From Streptomyces sp. NBC_00258 (GTDB lineage: Bacteria; Actinomycetota; Actinomycetes; Streptomycetales; Streptomycetaceae), in NCBI RefSeq assembly GCF_036182465.1, contig NZ_CP108081.1, forward strand, positions 2,790,001 through 2,854,000: a stretch of DNA of 64,000 bases. Direction: 5' to 3'. Positions 8,138 to 16,978 of the stretch are shown one piece after another. The notes beneath the pieces were generated by a model, which saw only the letters and a list, made by a program, of their open reading frames with translations, ran no database searches and was not told the DNA's origin. Both the position numbers and the translations under genes were made by a program. Within the stretch, counting starts at the first letter, position 1; each line of letters begins with the position of its first letter.

Positions 8138-9415
8138 TCAGCAGTCGGTGTCGGGCTCCCCGACCGTGAGGTGGTACGGAGCGCGCTCGTCCAGGAGCAG
8201 CGGGACGAGGGCGCGCAGGGACTGGCGCAGCGGGACGTGGGCGCCCTCGGCGTCGTGCCGCGTCCTGACCCCGTGCAGGGCGAGTTCGTCCTTGACGTCC
8301 GCGTACTGGTCGGCCGTCAGCCGGTAGGCGCAGGGCGGGTCCGCGATGATCTCGGACGGTTCGGCCGGGTCGTTGTCGGCGCCGCCGACGTAGACCGGGC
8401 CGGTGTCCCGGTAGCCGGTCAGCCGGGCCGCCGTGGTGGCCGCCTCGACCCGGGTACGCCGTTCGCCCGTGAACTCGAACAGCCCGTCCAGCGCTGCCAG
8501 TTGGGAGTGGACGCGGCGCCGGTTGTTGAGTGACTCGTCGGCCTTCTCGGCGTCCGTGAGGGGGTCGACACGGCTCTCGATGAGCAGCCCGACGCCGTGT
8601 TTGACGCCGGACATGTTCCGCAGGATCCGCTCCTGTCCGTCGCCCGCGACCTGCCGGATCGGGTCGCCGGTCACGGGGTCGGTCCAGATTCCGTACGTGC
8701 CGGTGGAGTACCCCTCCGACTGGGCCGCGGGCCGTACGTACGCCTGTGACAGGGTCTGTCCCTCGTCGTGCACGGCCGCGTCGGTGTTGAGGTTGCGCGG
8801 CCAGAGGTCGAAGAGGTCCTTGTCGTAGTACGGGGGTGTGGCCCCGTACTCGTGCAGGTCGTAGATCACGTCGGGCTTGCGGTCGCGGACGAGGGCCGCC
8901 ATGGCGCGGCCTTCGGCCGTCTGGAGTGCGAGGTGGTCGCGGTTGATGTCGACGCCGTCGCTGTTGCCGCGGGTGTCGGCGGCCCGGCCGTCCGGGTTGG
9001 CTGTGGGCACGACGAGCAGCGTGGTGCGATCGAGGAACTTCCGTGTGGCGGAGTCCTTCGCGTACGCGAGGTCGCGGACCGTCGTGAGACAGGCCTCGCG
9101 CCCGGACGGTTCGTCGCCGTGCTGGCTGCACACCAGCAGGACGGTGTTGGCCGCGTGGCTGTTGCCGATGCGTACGAGTCGGAGGGGGCGGTCCTGTTTC
9201 GTCGTGCCGATCCGGCCGACCGACACGCGGTTGCTCGACTTGTCGACGGCGGCGAGGAAGTCCCGCTCCTCTGGCTGGGTGGTCCAGCGCGCGCCGTCGG
9301 TCTGCTCGAATCCGGTACGGGGCGGGGTCTGGGCGGCGTGGGCGGGCACCGTCAGGAGGGGTGCGGTGAGCACCGCCACCGTCAGGGCGAGTATTCCTGT
9401 GCGGCGGGGTGTCAT
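8138..9415 (-). CDS. Secreted M14-family zinc carboxypeptidase
   Basis: This 425-aa protein has a Sec signal peptide (hydrophobic residues 8-25, likely cleavage after AHA at about 27). Zinc ligands of the M14 fold are visible: HGDE (H99, E102) and H188 in YDLHEYG. The substrate-binding DINRDH (Asn-Arg) sits around 156-161, and the likely catalytic Glu is E280 in LLIESR. The enzyme should remove C-terminal residues from peptides outside the cell. Its ATG at 9415 overlaps the upstream TGA stop (TGATG), so it is translationally coupled to the X-Pro dipeptidyl-peptidase gene. The much longer open frame upstream on this strand is a GC-rich shadow. Confidence 0.92.
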   Translation of the reverse strand: MTPRRTGILALTVAVLTAPLLTVPAHAAQTPPRTGFEQTDGARWTTQPEERDFLAAVDKSSNRVSVGRIGTTKQDRPLRLVRIGNSHAANTVLLVCSQHGDEPSGREACLTTVRDLAYAKDSATRKFLDRTTLLVVPTANPDGRAADTRGNSDGVDINRDHLALQTAEGRAMAALVRDRKPDVIYDLHEYGATPPYYDKDLFDLWPRNLNTDAAVHDEGQTLSQAYVRPAAQSEGYSTGTYGIWTDPVTGDPIRQVAGDGQERILRNMSGVKHGVGLLIESRVDPLTDAEKADESLNNRRRVHSQLAALDGLFEFTGERRTRVEAATTAARLTGYRDTGPVYVGGADNDPAEPSEIIADPPCAYRLTADQYADVKDELALHGVRTRHDAEGAHVPLRQSLRALVPLLLDERAPYHLTVGEPDTDC

Positions 9416-11376
9416 CAGTGGGTGCCTCCGGGTACGCGGTGCGTGGTGCGCGGCTCGCCTATGCCGTCGAGGGTGGCGTCGGGGGTGACGTACGAGGATC
9501 CCGAGGTGGCGTGCGCGAAGGCGGCGGCGCCTCCGACGAGCGGCACACTGGCCTTCGTGCGCGCGAGGTCCAGGGCGAGGGTCGGCGTGCTGGACGGCGG
9601 GTCGATGAGGCCCTCGTCGGTACCGGCGACGATCAGCGCGAGGCGGTGTCCCTTCGGGACGACGTGGTCGCTGGCGTGCAGGTCGAGGGTGATGGTGTAG
9701 CGCTTGCCCGGGGTGAGCGGTTCGCCCTTGGCGTCCGAGCGGTGGTTGCCGAGGTCGGCCCAGCCGCGGCTGAACACCGTGTAGTCGACGTCCGCGGTCT
9801 TCGCCCGGGTCTCCCTGAAGCAGGAGCTGTCGCCGGTGGTGCTCGGGCCCCAGCAGGTGCGGTCGGTGAGCGTGGTGATGCCCTCGCCCGAGGCGGAGTA
9901 GTCGCGGATCGTGTCCGGGCCGAGGTCGACCAGGACCGCGGAGAGATGGGCGGTCGAGGTGGTCGGGGTGGCGGTGACGGTCACCTTGGAGGAGCCGGAC
10001 AGGCGGACGTCGCGGGTGAGCGGCTTGGTGGTGAAGCCGGCCTTGGCGGACGTGGACCGGTCGATCTGGGCGGCCCAGTCGGTCTCGTCCTGCTGCGGGT
10101 CGTCGGTGAAGGTCTCGGTGCCCGATCCGGTACGCAGGCCGAGGGTGCCGACGCCCGCCTGAGCACCCTTGCCCGGGCGCAGGCTCACGGTGTCGGTGGC
10201 GCGCGGCGGCCAGACGTTCGAGGTGGCCCACTGGTCGGGGGCGCGCTCGATGTCGGCCATCGGCTCGTCGTCGATGCCGTTGTCGTAGCCGAGGAGTTCG
10301 TGGTCGAACCAGCGGTGCAGGGTGTCGGCCCACTCGGCGCGACGGAAGTCGAAGGGGTCGACGTGCCCGGTCTGGGACAGCCAGATCTTGCGGTCGACGC
10401 CGTTCTCGGCGAGGCCGTCCCACCACTGGCCGAAGTGCTTGGGGCGCACGTTGAGGTCCTGCATGCCGTGGATGACGAAGACGCTGGCGTCGACCTTGCG
10501 GACGTCCTTCACGTAGTCGCGTTCGGTCCAGAACTTCGTCCAGTCGCCGGTGCGTGGGGCCCCGTCGACGATCTTCTGCTGGACGGCGGCGCACCTGGTG
10601 CGGGCGTCGGGGCTCTCGACGTAGTCGGACAGCCACTCGGGGCCGGAGTCGTAGAGGGGGGCGCCCTTGGCGAAGTAGTAGTCGTACCAGGAGGAGATGG
10701 CGGCGATGGGGACGATCGTCTCCAGGCCCTCGACTCCGGTGGCGGCGACGCCGTTGGCGATCGTGCCGTCGTAACTCTTGCCGATCATGCCGGTCTTGCC
10801 GTTGGTCCAGCCGGCCTTGGCCTTCGTGGTCCCCGTGCGGGAGGTGTAGCCCTTGGCCCGGCCGTTCAGCCAGTCGACGACGGCCTTCGCGGACTGGACG
10901 TCGGAGCGGCCGCCGACGTCGACGCAGCCGTCGGAGCGGTTGGTCCCGGCGAGGTCGACGCCGACGAAGGCGTAGCCGCGCGGCACGAAGTAGTTGTCGT
11001 AGTAGAGCGGCATCTGGACGACGTCGCCGTTCGCGTCGTACGTCTTCAGCTGGCTCTCGTTGCCGCGCCCGCAGCAGGAGTAGTACGGGCTGGCATCCAT
11101 GATCACGGGTATCTTGCGGCCCTGCTGGGCGGGTTCGCGCGGGCGGACTATGTCGACCGCGACGCGGTCGGTCTTCCCGTCGCTGTCGCCGTCCAGTCTG
11201 GTGTCCACCCAGACGGATTCGCGGATCGCGTTCTCGTACGAGTAGACGGGGGCGCTCTCCCGCGGGGCGCTGTGGGCGGTGACCGGGGTGAGGAGCGTGG
11301 CCATCAGGGCGGCTGTGGCCGCCGTCGCGAGCGATCTCCAGTTGGTGAAGCGCTTGTAGCGCGCAGGTGTCCGCAT
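9415..11376 (-). CDS. Secreted Xaa-Pro dipeptidyl-peptidase (CocE/NonD, S15-like)
   Basis: This 653-aa alpha/beta-hydrolase has an N-terminal signal peptide (basic KRFTNWR, hydrophobic 16-34, cleavage near AHSA). The nucleophile elbow GKSYDGT places the catalytic serine at about residue 201. VIHGMQDLNV supplies the Asp and QTGHVDPF the His. The C-terminal half is the jelly-roll domain of S15 peptidases. DASPYYSCCGRG shows vicinal cysteines close to the oxyanion region. The enzyme likely cleaves X-Pro dipeptides from peptides in the medium. It is the first gene of a two-gene coupled unit with the M14 carboxypeptidase and divergent from the M1 aminopeptidase, which makes a secreted peptide-degradation cluster. 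Confidence 0.92.
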   Translation of the reverse strand: MRTPARYKRFTNWRSLATAATAALMATLLTPVTAHSAPRESAPVYSYENAIRESVWVDTRLDGDSDGKTDRVAVDIVRPREPAQQGRKIPVIMDASPYYSCCGRGNESQLKTYDANGDVVQMPLYYDNYFVPRGYAFVGVDLAGTNRSDGCVDVGGRSDVQSAKAVVDWLNGRAKGYTSRTGTTKAKAGWTNGKTGMIGKSYDGTIANGVAATGVEGLETIVPIAAISSWYDYYFAKGAPLYDSGPEWLSDYVESPDARTRCAAVQQKIVDGAPRTGDWTKFWTERDYVKDVRKVDASVFVIHGMQDLNVRPKHFGQWWDGLAENGVDRKIWLSQTGHVDPFDFRRAEWADTLHRWFDHELLGYDNGIDDEPMADIERAPDQWATSNVWPPRATDTVSLRPGKGAQAGVGTLGLRTGSGTETFTDDPQQDETDWAAQIDRSTSAKAGFTTKPLTRDVRLSGSSKVTVTATPTTSTAHLSAVLVDLGPDTIRDYSASGEGITTLTDRTCWGPSTTGDSSCFRETRAKTADVDYTVFSRGWADLGNHRSDAKGEPLTPGKRYTITLDLHASDHVVPKGHRLALIVAGTDEGLIDPPSSTPTLALDLARTKASVPLVGGAAAFAHATSGSSYVTPDATLDGIGEPRTTHRVPGGTH

Positions 11377-11593
11377 GCGCGGAAGGTACTCCGGTCAACT
11401 CCTGTGCAAAAGAGGGCCGATTGAGGTGTGCGGAGGTTCGGCCGGTGGTGTGGCTTGAAAGGTGCGTGGGGCGGGGTCGCTCATGTCGGCCGGATGGCGA
11501 TCCTGTGACAGGAGCGGTCATGGACAGGGTTGGGCCCACAGGGAATGAATAGGCTCCGAACAGACTTCGTGCCCCTACGACTTGGAGCTTGAC
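11377..11593. promoter_or_regulatory. Divergent promoter region of secreted peptidase genes
   Basis: These 217 bp separate the divergent X-Pro peptidase and M1 peptidase genes. TAGGCT at 11550-11555 is a plausible -10 for the M1 gene, but no -35 at standard spacing is convincing. No gene is seen. Confidence 0.4.
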
Positions 11594-13087
11594 GTGCACC
11601 GCAGACTCATCGCCCCGGGCGCACTCGCGGCCTCCCTCCTGCTGGCGATCCCGGCATCGGCGGCCAGTTACTCGCCTGGAGCTCCGGGCATCGGCGACCC
11701 CTACTACCCGGCCTACGGCAACGGCGGATACGACGTCTCCCACTACGACCTCCGGCTCCAGTACCAGCCGGAGACGGACAAGTTGGAGGGCACCGCGACC
11801 CTCCTGGCGAGGACCACGCAGGATCTCTCGCGCTTCAATCTGGACTTCCTGCTCGACGTGAGCGAGGTTCGGGTCAACGGCACGAAGGCCTCGTTCACCA
11901 CCTCGGGCGAGCACGAGCTGGAGATCACGCCGAAGAACCCGCTGCCCAAGGACACGGCCGTCACGGTCGTGGTGCGCTACAGCGGGGTGCCGTCCTCGAA
12001 GAAGGCGTACGGGTTCACCAGTTGGCACCGCACTCCGGACGGCGGGGTCGGGGCGAACGAGCCCGAGGCGGCCTGGTGGTGGTTCCCCAGCAACGACCAT
12101 CCGCTGGACAAGGCCACGTACGACGTGTCGGTCGCCGTGCCCGACGGTTCGCAGGCGATCTCCAACGGCACGCTCCAGTCGGTGAGTTCACGGGCCGGCT
12201 GGACGCGCTACAGCTGGCGGTCCAACAAGCCGCAGGCCACGTATCTCGCCACGCTCGCGGTCGGGAAGTTCGACCTCACGACCGGGACGTCGGAGAGCGG
12301 CATCCCGATCGTCAACGCGTACAGCAAGGATCTGGGCGACAACTACGGGGCGGCGCGCGCGAGTATCGAGCGGACCGGGGAGGTCGCGGACTGGCTGTCC
12401 GAGTACTTCGGGCCTTATCCGTTCAACGCTTTGGGTGGTTACGTCCCCAACACCGACACCGGGTACGCGCTTGAGACTCAGACCCGGCCGTTCTACAGCC
12501 CGCGGCAGTTCGCGAGCGGGACGAACGTGTCCGTGGTCGTGCACGAACTCGCCCACCAGTGGTACGGCGACTACGTGTCCGTGACCGGGTGGAAGGACAT
12601 CTGGATCAACGAGGGCTTCGCCCGGTACGCGCAGTGGCTGTGGTCGGAGCACGAGGGCGAGGGGACGGCGCAGGAGATCGCGGACTACGTGTACGCGTCG
12701 CGGGCCGCCGACGATCCGTTCTGGACCGTCAAGCCCGGGGATCCCGGGCCGGAGAACCAGTTCCACATCGCCGTGTACGACCGTGGGGCGCTGGCGTTGC
12801 AGGCGCTGCGCAACGAGATCGGGGACGAGGCGTTCTTCGCCGTCCTGAAGGGCTGGCCGAAGAAGTACGGGCACGGGAACGCGACGGTCGGTGACTTCGT
12901 GAAGTACGCGGAGGAGGTGTCGGGGCAGCCGCTCGCCTCGCTGTTCGACACGTGGCTGTACCAGGCGGCCAAGCCGGGGGCGCCGGCGGCGCGGGCTGTT
13001 TCCATCGCGCCCCGGTCGCAGGAGGTGCCTGTGCGGCCCAAGTCGTGGAAGAAGATCGCGGCGACGAACTCCGTTCACGAGGGGTAG
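11594..13087 (+). CDS. Secreted M1-family metalloaminopeptidase
   Basis: This 497-aa protein has a signal peptide (residues 1-27, ending IPASAAS). The zinc site HELAHQW (H317, E318, H321) is followed 19 residues later by E340 in NEGFARY. The usual GxMEN exopeptidase motif is replaced by GYALETQTRP, as in the short secreted subgroup of M1 enzymes. At about 500 aa it lacks the large C-terminal domain of classical PepN. The GTG at 11594 is preferred over the in-frame TTG 11582 because GGAG lies 6 nt before it. It should release N-terminal residues from extracellular peptides, which complements the divergent X-Pro and carboxypeptidase genes. Confidence 0.92.
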   Translation: MHRRLIAPGALAASLLLAIPASAASYSPGAPGIGDPYYPAYGNGGYDVSHYDLRLQYQPETDKLEGTATLLARTTQDLSRFNLDFLLDVSEVRVNGTKASFTTSGEHELEITPKNPLPKDTAVTVVVRYSGVPSSKKAYGFTSWHRTPDGGVGANEPEAAWWWFPSNDHPLDKATYDVSVAVPDGSQAISNGTLQSVSSRAGWTRYSWRSNKPQATYLATLAVGKFDLTTGTSESGIPIVNAYSKDLGDNYGAARASIERTGEVADWLSEYFGPYPFNALGGYVPNTDTGYALETQTRPFYSPRQFASGTNVSVVVHELAHQWYGDYVSVTGWKDIWINEGFARYAQWLWSEHEGEGTAQEIADYVYASRAADDPFWTVKPGDPGPENQFHIAVYDRGALALQALRNEIGDEAFFAVLKGWPKKYGHGNATVGDFVKYAEEVSGQPLASLFDTWLYQAAKPGAPAARAVSIAPRSQEVPVRPKSWKKIAATNSVHEG

Positions 13088-13143
13088 CGCTCCGCGGGGG
13101 GTGCGGGTGCGTTGATGTGAGTGGCCTGGTGCGGGTTGTATCG

Positions 13144-13179
13144 GGCTGGTCGCGCAGTTCCCCGCGCCCCTTTCGGGGC
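13144..13179 (+). repeat. Copy 3 of GCGCAGTTCCCCGCGCCCC element
   Basis: The core sits between the convergent M1 peptidase and macro-domain genes and ends at the latter's stop codon. A short GCCCC-GGGGC hairpin follows the core. Confidence 0.75.
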
Positions 13180-13659
13180 TCAGTCGGCGTGGTCGTACAC
13201 CGATACCTGGATGCCTCTCGTTGTGAGTCGCTCGGTTATCAGTGGCTCCACTCGTGACCACTTCCCGCCCGCCAGTCCGCAGCCGATGCGGGGCATGTGG
13301 ACGGACGCGTCGAGTTCGAGAGCCTTGTCGGCCAGCAGGGCGAGGGCCGTGTCGATCGCCTCGTACCGGACGGGGACGCCTTTGCTGCCGGTCTTCGTTC
13401 CCCGCTGGCCGATCATGTTGGCCACCCACATATATCGGTCGACCTTGACGAGCTGGGTCGCGCCCAGGGCGAAGTCGTTGCCCGCACGCTCGCGGTGCCA
13501 GCGGCGGTAGGCCGCCTCCGGCTCCGGCCAGCGGTTCGACAGGGCGAGGACGAAGCCCTTGCCCCAGCCCCCGATGTCGTTGCAGACATGGGCGATCAGC
13601 TTGACGCCCTTGCCCAGTGGGGTGGTGGCGTCGCCCCGGACGTACGTGATCTCCGACAT
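13180..13659 (-). CDS. Macro-domain (ADP-ribose-binding) protein
   Basis: This 159-aa single macro domain begins ITYVRGDATTPLG, the canonical strand and nucleotide-binding loop, followed by IAHVCNDIGGWGKGF. The second phosphate loop is MPRIGCGLAGGKW. Such stand-alone proteins bind or hydrolyse ADP-ribose derivatives (for example ADP-ribose 1''-phosphate or ADP-ribosylated targets). The ATG at 13659 gives a normal family N terminus. There is no Shine-Dalgarno, but TACGGT ends 6 nt upstream, consistent with a leaderless mRNA. It is divergent from a MerR regulator. Confidence 0.9.
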   Translation of the reverse strand: MSEITYVRGDATTPLGKGVKLIAHVCNDIGGWGKGFVLALSNRWPEPEAAYRRWHRERAGNDFALGATQLVKVDRYMWVANMIGQRGTKTGSKGVPVRYEAIDTALALLADKALELDASVHMPRIGCGLAGGKWSRVEPLITERLTTRGIQVSVYDHAD

Positions 13660-13747
13660 GACGCCACCGTACGGACCGCCACTGACAATCCGGCGGCTCC
13701 CCAAGGCGCCGGCTCCTCGTGGGAGCTTTCACAACGCAGGTGAGACA

Positions 13748-13760
13748 GCAATACTGTTGC
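13748..13760. promoter_or_regulatory. Short inverted repeat upstream of merR-type gene
   Basis: GCAA-TACTG-TTGC lies 42 bp before the MerR start, in the 142-bp divergent gap. It could be the regulator's own operator, but it is short. Confidence 0.35.
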
Positions 13761-13801
13761 ACCGCACCCGTGAGGCAGATGTGGTACCCGAAGGAGCGGT
13801 C

Positions 13802-14509
13802 ATGGCTACGGACGTCGAGGAGCCGACGCTCACGGTTGACGAGCTGGCCGCGCGGGCGGGGGTGACGGTGCGGACCGTGCGGTTCTACAGCACGAGGGGG
13901 CTGCTGCCGCCGCCCGTGATCGGGCCGCGCCGGGTGGGGCACTACGGCCAGGAGCATCTGTCCCGGCTCGCGCTCATCGAGGAGCTGCAGCACCAGGGGA
14001 TGACGCTGGCCGCGATCGAGCGCTATCTGCAGCAGCTGCCGGAGGGGCTCAGCGCCCATGACCTGGCCATCCACCGGGCCGTGGTGGCCTCCTGGGCACC
14101 GGACTCGGCGGAGGAGGTGAGCCGCGTGGAGCTGGAGCGCCGGGCGGGGCGGCCGCTGAGCGCGGAGGACCTGGACCGGCTCGTCGCGATGAGCGTAGTC
14201 AGGGAGGCGGCCGCTCCGGACACGTACCGCGTGGACCTCGGGCTGCTGCGGCTCGGCGTCCAGCTGCTCGACGTACCGATCGCGCACGAGACGATCCTCG
14301 CCGCGCGCACGGTCCTGTTGAAGCACACGCGCGCCGCGGCCCACGAGTTGTCCCTGCTGTTCCGGGACGAGGTGTCCGAGCGTGAGTCCGTCGAGGCGGT
14401 GAAGGACCTGTCCGCGCACATGCAACCGCTCGTGGTGCAGGCACTGTTGACGACCTTTCAGCGTTCGCTGAAGGAGGAGCTGCGGGAGTGGCTCACCGAG
14501 GAGTCCTGA
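13802..14509 (+). CDS. MerR-family transcriptional regulator
   Basis: This 235-aa protein has an N-terminal winged helix-turn-helix typical of MerR (LTVDELAARAGVTVRTVRFY, then GLLPPPVIGPRRVGHYG) at residues 10-75. A helical dimerisation stretch follows, then a C-terminal domain of about 120 residues without conserved Cys or His metal ligands. That argues against a metal sensor and for a small-molecule or orphan MerR. The start is supported by GGAG 7 nt upstream of ATG 13802. It is divergent from the macro-domain gene and convergent with an SDR gene. The target is unknown; the inverted repeat at 13748 may be an autoregulatory site. Confidence 0.9.
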   Translation: MATDVEEPTLTVDELAARAGVTVRTVRFYSTRGLLPPPVIGPRRVGHYGQEHLSRLALIEELQHQGMTLAAIERYLQQLPEGLSAHDLAIHRAVVASWAPDSAEEVSRVELERRAGRPLSAEDLDRLVAMSVVREAAAPDTYRVDLGLLRLGVQLLDVPIAHETILAARTVLLKHTRAAAHELSLLFRDEVSERESVEAVKDLSAHMQPLVVQALLTTFQRSLKEELREWLTEES

Positions 14510-14551
14510 GCAGCCGCCCCCTGCTGGGCCTCACACCTACGCCGCCGACCC

Positions 14552-15277
14552 TCACAAGTACGCCGACCCGCCTGCCACGTTGAGCGTCTGGCCCGTGAGG
14601 AATCCGCTGCCCTCGTCGACGACGTACAGCAGTGTGGAGACCAGGTCGGACGGTTCCTGGGTTCTGGGGACGGCCTGTTGGGCGCGGACGTGCTCGAAGC
14701 CGCCGCCGGCGCCGACCGTGCGCTCGGCGGTCGCGGTGCGGACCATGCTCGGCGCGATCGCGTTGACCGTGATGTCGTACGGGCCGAGCGCCGAGGCGAG
14801 CGCCCGCGTGAAGCCGATCAGGCCTGCCTTCGAGGCGGTGTACGCCACCATCGTGGGCGGCGCGGTGAGGACGGCGGCGGAGGCGATGTTCACGATGCGC
14901 CCCCAGCCCGCCGCCTTCAGGTAAGGCAGAACCGCTCGGGCCATCAGGAACGGGGCCTCCAGGTTGACGCGCATGACCCGCCGCCACTCCTCGGGCGTGA
15001 TGTCCTCGAAAGGCGACTCCGGGTACACGCCCGCGTTGTTGACCAGGACGTGCAGCGTGCCGAACTGTTCCAGCACGCGCTCAAGAGCCCCGTGGACCTG
15101 CGCCTCGTCGGTGACGTCGGCGATCAACTCCACGTAGTCCAGGATGCGTTCGGCCGTCCGGGCCTGCGGGACGAGGTCGAGTCCGGCGACTCGGTAGCCT
15201 CGTCCGGCGAGCGCGACGGCGAACTCCTGCCCGAGGCCCTGTGCCGCTCCCGTCACCAGCGCGGTCCGCGTCTCCAT
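14552..15277 (-). CDS. Short-chain dehydrogenase/reductase (SDR)
   Basis: This 241-aa classical SDR shows TGAAQGLG for the dinucleotide, NNAG at about residue 84, catalytic Ser in NIASAAV and YTASK (Tyr/Lys). Asp in AGLDLV after the second strand favours NAD(H). The protein is a cytoplasmic oxidoreductase of unknown substrate. It is divergent from the remnants of a sugar-type ABC transporter and TPP enzyme locus, so it may have belonged to that catabolic pathway as a sugar or alcohol dehydrogenase. It appears intact. Confidence 0.92.
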   Translation of the reverse strand: METRTALVTGAAQGLGQEFAVALAGRGYRVAGLDLVPQARTAERILDYVELIADVTDEAQVHGALERVLEQFGTLHVLVNNAGVYPESPFEDITPEEWRRVMRVNLEAPFLMARAVLPYLKAAGWGRIVNIASAAVLTAPPTMVAYTASKAGLIGFTRALASALGPYDITVNAIAPSMVRTATAERTVGAGGGFEHVRAQQAVPRTQEPSDLVSTLLYVVDEGSGFLTGQTLNVAGGSAYL

Positions 15278-15409
15278 GCGGTGAGTGTGATGACCCGTCA
15301 GGCGGTGGGCAAGGGGGCGTTTCCGGTCTTCGGAACGCGGTGGTCGGGTCCGGCGGGGGCTCCCTGCGACCGGCGGCCCTCCGAGTCGCCCCGACCACCA
15401 CCGGCCACT

Positions 15410-15426
15410 GTTCCATTCGCTGGAAC
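15410..15426. promoter_or_regulatory. IclR-like operator, perfect inverted repeat
   Basis: GTTCCA-TTCGC-TGGAAC is a perfect 6+5+6 inverted repeat in the divergent gap between the SDR gene and the ABC permease. TTCCA-type arms are common for IclR-family operators. No IclR gene is in the window. Confidence 0.5.
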
Positions 15427-15569
15427 GGCCGTGTTGCCGCGCGCGCCCGGCGGGCCGACGCTGCGGGGCGACCCCCAGCCGCCAGCGTTCGGGAGCCGTG
15501 CCCGATGACCGAGACCGACCGTGCCGTGGACGACGCCGAGCGCGCCCGCGAACAGGGCGGCGGCGGACG

Positions 15570-16565
15570 GTGGTTCAGGCTGTCGCCGGTCGGCTGCGGG
15601 CGGGCCGCCCCGGGAACGGACGACGGCGGCTGCCCGACGAACTCGGCGTCCTGGTAGTCCTCGCACTGCTCGTCGCCGGCATCGGCATCCCGTACCCGGA
15701 CTTCCTCGACAGCGACAACCTGCTCTCCACGGCGCACAACTCCGTCTACATCTCGCTGACGGCGTGCGGCATGGTCTTCGCGCTCGCCATGCGCGAGGTC
15801 GACCTGTCGGTGGGCGGCAGCTATGCGATGTGCCTGGTCGTCGGGGCCCTGCTCGTACGGGAGGGTGTCGCGCCCTGGCTGGCGGTGCCGGCGGTGCTGC
15901 TCACCGGAATCGCGCTCGGGGTCTTCAACGCACTGGTCACCACGCTGCTCGCGCTGCCGTCGTTCATCGTCACGCTCGGCACGCTGATGCTGTTCCGGGG
16001 TGTCGGGCTGGCGCTCGCCGACGGGAAGCAGATCATCGATCTGCCGCTGGACGACTCGTTCTTCACGCTCGCGGGCGGTGACGCGGCCGGAGTGCCCTTC
16101 GCGCTCTGGGTGTTGCTCGCGGTCGTGGTCGTTCTCGCGGTGCTGCTCGCCCGCACCCGGTTCGGGGCTCGGGTGCGGGCGATCGGGTCCAATCCCGACG
16201 CGGCCTCGTTCAGCGGTATCCCGGTCGTCCGTACGCGTGTTCAGGCCCTCGCGCTGTCCGGTCTCACCACGGCCTGCGCGGCGGTCCTCGCGCTTGCGTA
16301 CTACGGCGCCGGCGACCCCACGCTCGGCCAGGGCTACGAGTTGCAGGCCATCGCCGCGTGCATCATCGGCGGGACCCCGCTCGCGGGCGCCCGTGGCTCG
16401 GTGGTCGGGGCGGTGGCCGGCGCGATGATCCTTTCCGTCGTCGCCTCCGGGCTCGTGTTCTTCGAAGTACCCATCAACTGGACGTCGTTCGCGACCGGCG
16501 GGGTGATCCTCGTCGCGGTCGCGGCCGACAGCGCGCTGCGTCGCGGCGGACGTCGACGGCATTGA
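15570..16565 (+). CDS. Sugar-type ABC transporter permease (RbsC-like), orphan
   Basis: The 331-aa product from GTG 15570 has 8-10 hydrophobic segments and the RbsC family pattern: MREVDLSVGGSYAMC after the third segment, LPSFIVTLGTLMLFRGVGLA, IGSNPDAASFSGIPV and the EAA-like CIIGGTPLAGARGSVVGAV. It would form the membrane channel of a carbohydrate ABC importer. No ATPase gene precedes it and the binding-protein gene after it is broken. The start is uncertain: a good ribosome site and ATG lie at 15505 in another frame (MTETDRAVDDAERAREQ), which stops at 15657. That suggests an N-terminal frameshift or fused remnant. Function alone is doubtful. Confidence 0.75.
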   Translation: MVQAVAGRLRAGRPGNGRRRLPDELGVLVVLALLVAGIGIPYPDFLDSDNLLSTAHNSVYISLTACGMVFALAMREVDLSVGGSYAMCLVVGALLVREGVAPWLAVPAVLLTGIALGVFNALVTTLLALPSFIVTLGTLMLFRGVGLALADGKQIIDLPLDDSFFTLAGGDAAGVPFALWVLLAVVVVLAVLLARTRFGARVRAIGSNPDAASFSGIPVVRTRVQALALSGLTTACAAVLALAYYGAGDPTLGQGYELQAIAACIIGGTPLAGARGSVVGAVAGAMILSVVASGLVFFEVPINWTSFATGGVILVAVAADSALRRGGRRRH

Positions 16566-16621
16566 AGTGTTCGGGGTTCGAAGTGTTCAGCGTTCTGTTC
16601 AGAGCCGCTATGGAGGCCGTC

Positions 16622-16978
16622 ATGCACCCCCGATTGCGTACGCTGTCCGCCGCGCTCGGCGCGCTGGTCCTCCTCTCCGCCACCGGCTGCGGCAGTGACG
16701 ACGGCCCCGGCGGCTCGGGCGGCGGCAAGCTCGACATGGGCATCGCGGTGGCCAACATCAGCCTGAACTTCGCCCACGAGATGGTGCTGGGCGCCGAGAG
16801 CGCCGCGGACCACGCGGGGGACGTGAACTTCAAGGCCGTCGGGCCGCCCAACACGGACGGGCCCGCCGAGGTGCAGCTCTTCCAGAACCTCACGGCGCGC
16901 GCCAAGGACGGCATCGTCCTGGAGAACCTCGACCCGCCGATCTTCACCCGGCCCGCCGCGCGCGCCGTCGACGCGGTG
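16622..16978 (+). pseudogene. Truncated sugar-binding lipoprotein of ABC importer
   Basis: ATG 16622 follows GGAGG at good spacing and 56 bp of spacer after the permease. The product starts as a lipoprotein (hydrophobic segment then LLSATGCGSD lipobox, Cys at about 24). It continues as a periplasmic-binding-protein type 1 fold (LDMGIAVANISLNFAHEMV, then ENLDPPIFTRPAARAVDA). Homology logic ends near 16,978, after only about 119 residues of an expected 330 or so. Downstream the frame stays open but reads antisense to the TPP-enzyme fragment, so the apparent longer protein is an artefact of a deletion junction. Confidence 0.8.

Noticed and set aside
9416..12100. Very long open minus-strand frame continuous with the M14 carboxypeptidase (1320 codons)
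   Set aside because: It is a GC-rich shadow: the first 895 codons give Arg/Pro-rich nonsense antisense or out of frame to two well-supported peptidases. The real start is ATG 9415 with a signal peptide.
12188..14425. 745-codon minus-strand frame across M1, macro and MerR genes
   Set aside because: It is antisense to conserved M1 and MerR coding sequences and shows Arg/Pro/His-rich shadow composition.
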